Assembly: GCA_900543795.1 (NCBI GenBank)
Contig: UQSH01000005.1
Span: 6,459-70,458, forward strand
DNA: 64,000 bases
Direction of reading: 5' to 3'
Origin: an uncultured Oscillospiraceae bacterium
GTDB taxonomy: Bacteria; Bacillota; Clostridia; Oscillospirales; Acutalibacteraceae
Notes under the pieces: model-generated
Seen by the model: only the letters and a program-made list of their open reading frames with translations
What the model was told of the DNA's origin: nothing
Database searches by the model: none
Shown: in pieces, positions 61,150 through 64,000 of the stretch
Numbering within the stretch: position 1 is the first letter of the stretch
Layout of the letters: every line of letters starts with the position of its first letter
Position numbers and translations under genes: made by a program

Positions 61150-62118
61150 ATGAAAACTATTGCAGTTTTAACAAGCGGCGGAGACGCCCCCGGAATGAAT
61201 GCTGCGGTTCGTGCAGTTGTAAGAACTGCCTGCGTAAACGGAATTAGGGTTCTCGGCGTTATCAGAGGCTATAACGGTCTTATTAACGGCGATTTTGTTG
61301 AGCTTGATCTTCGCTCTGTTTCCGATATTATCCACAGAGGCGGAACAAAGCTTTACAGCGCACGCTCTGTTGAGTTTGCAACAGAGGAGGGTATGAGAAA
61401 GGCAATACGCACCTGCCAGGAAAACGGTATCGAGGGTGTTGTTGTTATCGGAGGAGACGGATCGTTCAGAGGCGCCCGTGATTTAAGCGAAAGAGGAATT
61501 CCGTGCGTTGGTATTCCCGGCACAATTGATAACGATATTGCCTGTTGTGATTATACTATCGGATATGATACCTGCCTTAACACCATTATGGAGTGTGTGG
61601 ATAGAGTAAGAGACACAACAGAATCTCACGACCGTTGCACAGTTGTTGAGGTTATGGGCCGCCGTGCAGGTTATCTTGCACTTAACGCAGGCATTGCAGT
61701 AGGAGCAACCTCAATTCTTATCCCCGAAATTCCATTCGATATTCAAAGAGATGTTATTGAAAGAATGCAGCGCACCCAAAGAACAGATAAAAAGCATTTC
61801 CTTATCGTTGTTGCAGAGGGTGTTGGCATTGATGTAACAGAACTTGCAAAGGAAATTCAGGCAAAAACAGGCGTTGAATCCCGTGCATGTATTCTCGGTC
61901 ATATTCAGCGAGGCGGCTCGCCAACTGTTCAAGACAGAGTTATGGCAACCCGTATGGGCCACTATGCAGTTAAAAATCTTCTTATGAACAATATCGGAAA
62001 CCGTGTTGTTGCCTCAAATCACGGCGATGTTGTTGATTATGATATTTTTGAAGCGCTCAATATGAAAAAGCATATTGACGAAAAGCTTTATCAAATCGCA
62101 ATGGATGTTTCCATTTAA
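61150..62118 (+). CDS. pfkA: ATP-dependent 6-phosphofructokinase
   Basis: Commits fructose-6-phosphate to glycolysis. The 322-aa protein shows the N-terminal TSGGDAPGMNAAVR, IGGDGSFRGA (the GGDGS ATP-type motif), PGTIDNDI with the catalytic Asp, and EVMGRRAGYLA. These residues fit an ATP rather than a pyrophosphate enzyme. Length and allosteric-type architecture match the B. subtilis form. Monocistronic between its promoter and the hairpin at 62187. Confidence 0.97.
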   Translation: MKTIAVLTSGGDAPGMNAAVRAVVRTACVNGIRVLGVIRGYNGLINGDFVELDLRSVSDIIHRGGTKLYSARSVEFATEEGMRKAIRTCQENGIEGVVVIGGDGSFRGARDLSERGIPCVGIPGTIDNDIACCDYTIGYDTCLNTIMECVDRVRDTTESHDRCTVVEVMGRRAGYLALNAGIAVGATSILIPEIPFDIQRDVIERMQRTQRTDKKHFLIVVAEGVGIDVTELAKEIQAKTGVESRACILGHIQRGGSPTVQDRVMATRMGHYAVKNLLMNNIGNRVVASNHGDVVDYDIFEALNMKKHIDEKLYQIAMDVSI

Positions 62119-62186
62119 TTTTCGATTTTTGAATTAAGTATTTTGTTATCCATACTACCGCTAAATCAATACCTCCATATAAAAAT

Positions 62187-62220
62187 AAGGACTACGAGTG
62201 TAATACTCATAGTCCTTTTT
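62187..62220. terminator. Terminator between pfkA and the recombinase cassette
   Basis: AAGGACTACGAGT (62187-62199) pairs with ACTCATAGTCCTT (62205-62217) with one mismatch, followed by TTT; the A-rich left flank allows it to work on the minus strand too. Confidence 0.82.
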
Positions 62221-62231
62221 GACTGTTTCTC

Positions 62232-62795
62232 TTATTTAATTATTCTTATATCGTAATGAGTGTTCCATTTATGACCGCAGTGTTCGCAGAAACACATAGC
62301 ATCGTTAGAATCAAAGCCTGCGGTATACCTGCTGCCTCTAATTCTGAATAAGTTACCCCAAAAAGCCTCTTGCCAGTTATAACCTTTTCTGTAAATCTTA
62401 ACAGAATGACTACCACAACGAGGGCAGATGCTCGTTTTATCTTTCTTAAACTGCTCTTTTATAACTTTTCTCTTGCTCTTGTTCGTAACCTTTTCTCTCG
62501 TTATCTTTATGAGAGGTATCGGCTCGGCGCAATAAGGGCAGTTTACGGCATTTTCCGGTACTGACTGTTTGCAATGAGGGCAAACGCTTACTCTTTCAAA
62601 CCGTGCATCCTCCTGCTTTCGTGTAAATGGACTTGTCGCCGTAGCGAGTTTTGACATAGCACTCGCAAGACTGCCGTCAGCATCGTTATAAACAACCTCT
62701 CGCTTTTCGATATAAGCGTTTTCTACCGCAGCACCACATACATTACAGAATTTTGAGCCGTCAGAAATATCTGCTCCGCAATGATTACATTTCAT
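62232..62795 (-). CDS. Multi-zinc-ribbon protein of unknown function
   Basis: A 187-aa soluble protein made of Cys motifs. An N-terminal zinc ribbon (C3, C6, C17, C20; CNHCG and CNVCG), a second (CPHC and CPYC) in the middle, and a C-terminal pair CPRCGS / CEHCGHKW flanking a Gly/Arg-rich loop that resembles small zinc-ribbon proteins common in Lachnospiraceae and Ruminococcaceae. It is downstream of and overlaps the recombinase (the recombinase stop lies just before this ATG), so is probably its cargo or accessory. ATG 62795 follows GGAGGTG. Function unknown. Confidence 0.8.
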   Translation of the reverse strand: MKCNHCGADISDGSKFCNVCGAAVENAYIEKREVVYNDADGSLASAMSKLATATSPFTRKQEDARFERVSVCPHCKQSVPENAVNCPYCAEPIPLIKITREKVTNKSKRKVIKEQFKKDKTSICPRCGSHSVKIYRKGYNWQEAFWGNLFRIRGSRYTAGFDSNDAMCFCEHCGHKWNTHYDIRIIK

Positions 62796-62797
62796 AA

Positions 62798-63559
62798 TCA
62801 CACCTCCAAAATAGCCTCGTGAACACCCTTAACCCAGTCCATTGTCTTACCGTATTTATACATACCCTGATATAAAGGCTTATTCTCTCGGATTGCTTTG
62901 ATATGAGAGGGATAAAACCTTTTACCGGAGCGAGTTTTATATCCGTTTTCGTTAAGCCAGTCAGCGGTATCTTGCAAGGTAGCTCCGTCATTCCACATAG
63001 AGAACACCTTTTTTACCATTATAGCCTCATCTTCACGGATAATCAAGCAACCGTTTTCTATCTTATAGCCGTAAGGACATCTGCCACCGCTATAACCGCC
63101 GCAGGCCGCCTTAATGCTCCTGCCCTTGCTGGTACGGAGAGCAATATTCTTACGCTCCTGCTCTGCTACGAACTGTAACAATGCACGATAGATATTCGCC
63201 ATCTCGTTGCCCTCGGCAAAGCTCTCCTCGGTAGAGAGTAACTTAATGTTTTTCTTTTCGAGAGTATACAGGTAATAGAAATAGAGCTTAGTATCACGAG
63301 CAAGCCTATCGTTCTTAAATATGATAACCGCCTCGAACGGAGGATTAGTAACATCTCCGTAGAGAATATCGTTTAATGCAGGGCGGTCATCCTTTGCTCC
63401 ACTCATTTTATCTATTTTCCAATCAACAATATTATATCCATTGTTATTAGCGTAGAGGAGAATAGACTGTTTTTGTGCATCGATACCGAATCTATCGTCT
63501 GCTGCCTGCTCCTCGGTGCTAACTCTGATATAACCTATTGCGTTCTTAAACTGTGTCAT
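62798..63559 (-). CDS. Serine recombinase (resolvase/invertase family)
   Basis: A 253-aa site-specific recombinase. The N-terminal resolvase domain has YIRVSTEEQ with the nucleophile Ser 14 and FKNDRLARD with active-site arginines; a Recombinase (PF07508) domain covers about 155-240. It is far shorter than large serine integrases of about 500 aa and lacks their coiled-coil and zinc-ribbon C-terminus, so it may act as a resolvase or invertase, or be a C-terminally shortened integrase. A longer frame to 63613 was rejected: ATG 63559 follows AAAGGAG. Its promoter carries direct repeats. Confidence 0.9.
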   Translation of the reverse strand: MTQFKNAIGYIRVSTEEQAADDRFGIDAQKQSILLYANNNGYNIVDWKIDKMSGAKDDRPALNDILYGDVTNPPFEAVIIFKNDRLARDTKLYFYYLYTLEKKNIKLLSTEESFAEGNEMANIYRALLQFVAEQERKNIALRTSKGRSIKAACGGYSGGRCPYGYKIENGCLIIREDEAIMVKKVFSMWNDGATLQDTADWLNENGYKTRSGKRFYPSHIKAIRENKPLYQGMYKYGKTMDWVKGVHEAILEV

Positions 63560-63584
63560 AACGACAACTCCTTTCGTTACAATT

Positions 63585-63613
63585 ACTATAACATAGGTTT
63601 TTGTAAATGTCAA
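63585..63613 (-). promoter_or_regulatory. Predicted promoter of the recombinase
   Basis: Minus strand: perfect TTGACA (63608-63613), 17 bases, TATAGT (63585-63590). It is one of the best promoters in the window, so tight repression would be expected. Confidence 0.8.
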
Positions 63614-63626
63614 TAGGTTTTTGTAA
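63593..63626 (-). repeat. Direct repeats overlapping the recombinase promoter
   Basis: TTACAAAAACCTAT occurs at 63593-63606, filling the spacer, and at 63613-63626, just upstream of and touching the -35. The period is 20 bases, about two helical turns. A pair like this is a plausible operator for a repressor or for the recombinase itself. Confidence 0.65.
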
Positions 63627-63651
63627 TATCTTCCTTTTTATTTTCGTTTGT

Positions 63652-63770
63652 GGTCGGAGGACTCACCCAGCCGCTCCGGTGGCCATATATCCCCCCCCAC
63701 ACCCTGCGCCACTCAGAAGCTCCGCAGCCGGTACCGCTCGGCATCAGGTAGGCAGGGCGACCGCCCTCCT
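63652..63770. other. GC-rich foreign-looking tract upstream of the recombinase
   Basis: About 120 bases, visibly much richer in G and C than the AT-rich surroundings, with a run of eight C at 63691-63698. On the minus strand it contains a 44-codon open frame (ATG 63744 to stop 63610) that runs into the promoter repeats; I doubt that it is translated. I recall similar tracts beside recombinase or relaxase genes of Firmicutes mobile elements, but this is from memory. Confidence 0.5.
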
Positions 63771-63803
63771 GTAAAAGAAATTACAATAAATTTTAAAATT
63801 ATT

Positions 63804-63843
63804 TAAACAGTCCTGCTTTTTTGCAGGACTGTTTATTTTTTTT
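63804..63843 (+). terminator. Strong hairpin with T-run
   Basis: TAAACAGTCCTGC pairs perfectly with GCAGGACTGTTTA around six T, followed by a long T-run. No plus-strand gene reads into it inside this window after pfkA, so it may be left from an older gene arrangement or mark the edge of the inserted cassette. Confidence 0.8.
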
Positions 63844-63880
63844 GCAAATTTTTGCTTTTTTTACTTGTTATTAATGCGGA

Positions 63881-63886
63881 TATAAT
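63881..63886 (+). promoter_or_regulatory. Probable -10 element for the last gene
   Basis: Consensus TATAAT preceded by GCGGA, 30 bases before the ATG; no good -35 at standard spacing. Confidence 0.45.
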
Positions 63887-63915
63887 AATTAAAAAGGCTT
63901 TTAAAGGGTGGTTTT

Positions 63916-64000
63916 ATGAGAAAATTTATTCGCATTGCAGACGGAGCTATCGCTTCATTTCTTGTTGTTATTTTTGCATTTGTTATTTACGGCAATGCCG
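63916..64000 (+). CDS. Start of a membrane-anchored protein (3' cut by window edge)
   Basis: Only 28 codons are visible, starting MRKFIRIADGAIAS and entering a hydrophobic segment FLVVIFAFVIYG. This looks like an N-terminal membrane anchor or signal sequence. The short lead resembles the starts of some class B sortases, but there is far too little to assign. The ribosome site AAAGGGTGG precedes the ATG. Confidence 0.6.
   Translation, partial: MRKFIRIADGAIASFLVVIFAFVIYGNA

Noticed and set aside
63560..63613. Longer start for the serine recombinase
   Set aside because: The extension is encoded by the promoter region itself; ATG 63559 has AAAGGAG and begins the conserved resolvase domain.
63610..63744. 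44-codon open frame on the minus strand in the GC-rich tract
   Set aside because: No ribosome site, low-complexity Gly/Arg/Trp composition caused by GC bias, and it runs into promoter elements. Reported only as part of the tract.

Overview
The window is a contiguous piece of a low-GC Firmicutes chromosome, most likely a Clostridia / Oscillospirales (Ruminococcaceae-like) gut anaerobe. The reasons are: PolC and DnaE both present; the order pyrH-frr-uppS-cdsA-dxr-rseP-ispG-polC; the MurT/GatD pair; the order mazG-HU-rqcP-yabP-yabQ-divIC with sporulation-associated genes; hprK and whiA; cytosolic GH38/GH29 glycosidases; and a BspA-like leucine-rich-repeat surface protein with Cys-rich repeats. 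Most sigma-A-type promoters I could place have a 17-bp spacer. No tRNA, rRNA or CRISPR array was seen.

Layout. 1-5.9 kb: end of leuS, then an alpha-mannosidase (GH38) and a putative alpha-L-fucosidase (GH29). 5.9-9.7 kb: a radical-SAM gene and an inositol-monophosphatase gene on the minus strand, divergent from murT-gatD. 9.7-11.6 kb: rpsB-tsf with a structured leader. 11.6-13.3 kb: a small accessory island bounded by two near-identical copies of the tsf tail plus its terminator, holding a frameshifted IS200-type transposase relic and a lipoprotein gene. 13.5-15.9 kb: the BspA-like surface protein. 16-26 kb: a housekeeping run for UMP kinase, ribosome recycling, undecaprenyl-PP, CDP-DAG, MEP-pathway isoprenoids, RseP protease and PolC. 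26.2-39.2 kb: a histidine operon (fused hisZ-hisG, hisD, hisB, hisA, hisI, hisE, without hisC, hisH or hisF) with a lipoprotein metallo-beta-lactamase and a DUF3006 gene inside it, running into recJ, relA/spoT, dtd, a second MBL hydrolase and hemZ. 39.2-44.1 kb: a coiled-coil protein, a SpoVB-like flippase, and mazG-HU-rqcP-yabP-yabQ-divIC. 44.1-52.7 kb: a lone fumarase alpha subunit, a THUMP methyltransferase, an HprK-like ATPase, dinB with a small partner, an aspartate aminotransferase, a DMT exporter, nrdR and a GT4 glycosyltransferase. 52.8-62.1 kb: hprK-glk-murB-rapZ-whiA-dnaE and pfkA. 62.2-63.8 kb: a mobile-looking cassette (serine recombinase plus zinc-ribbon protein) next to a GC-rich tract. 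The window ends in the start of a membrane protein.

Most notable: (1) PolC has no DEDDh exonuclease insert, while its PHP domain keeps all nine expected metal ligands, so proofreading must come from elsewhere or from the PHP site. (2) HisZ and HisG are one polypeptide. (3) The tsf tail is duplicated around an IS-scarred accessory island. (4) There is a good NrdR box inside the nrdR promoter and a LexA-like box at the dinB start site. (5) The recombinase promoter carries a 14-bp direct repeat at a 20-bp period. I did not find a clearly novel multi-gene defence or signalling system; the exonuclease-less PolC is the best candidate for something under-described.
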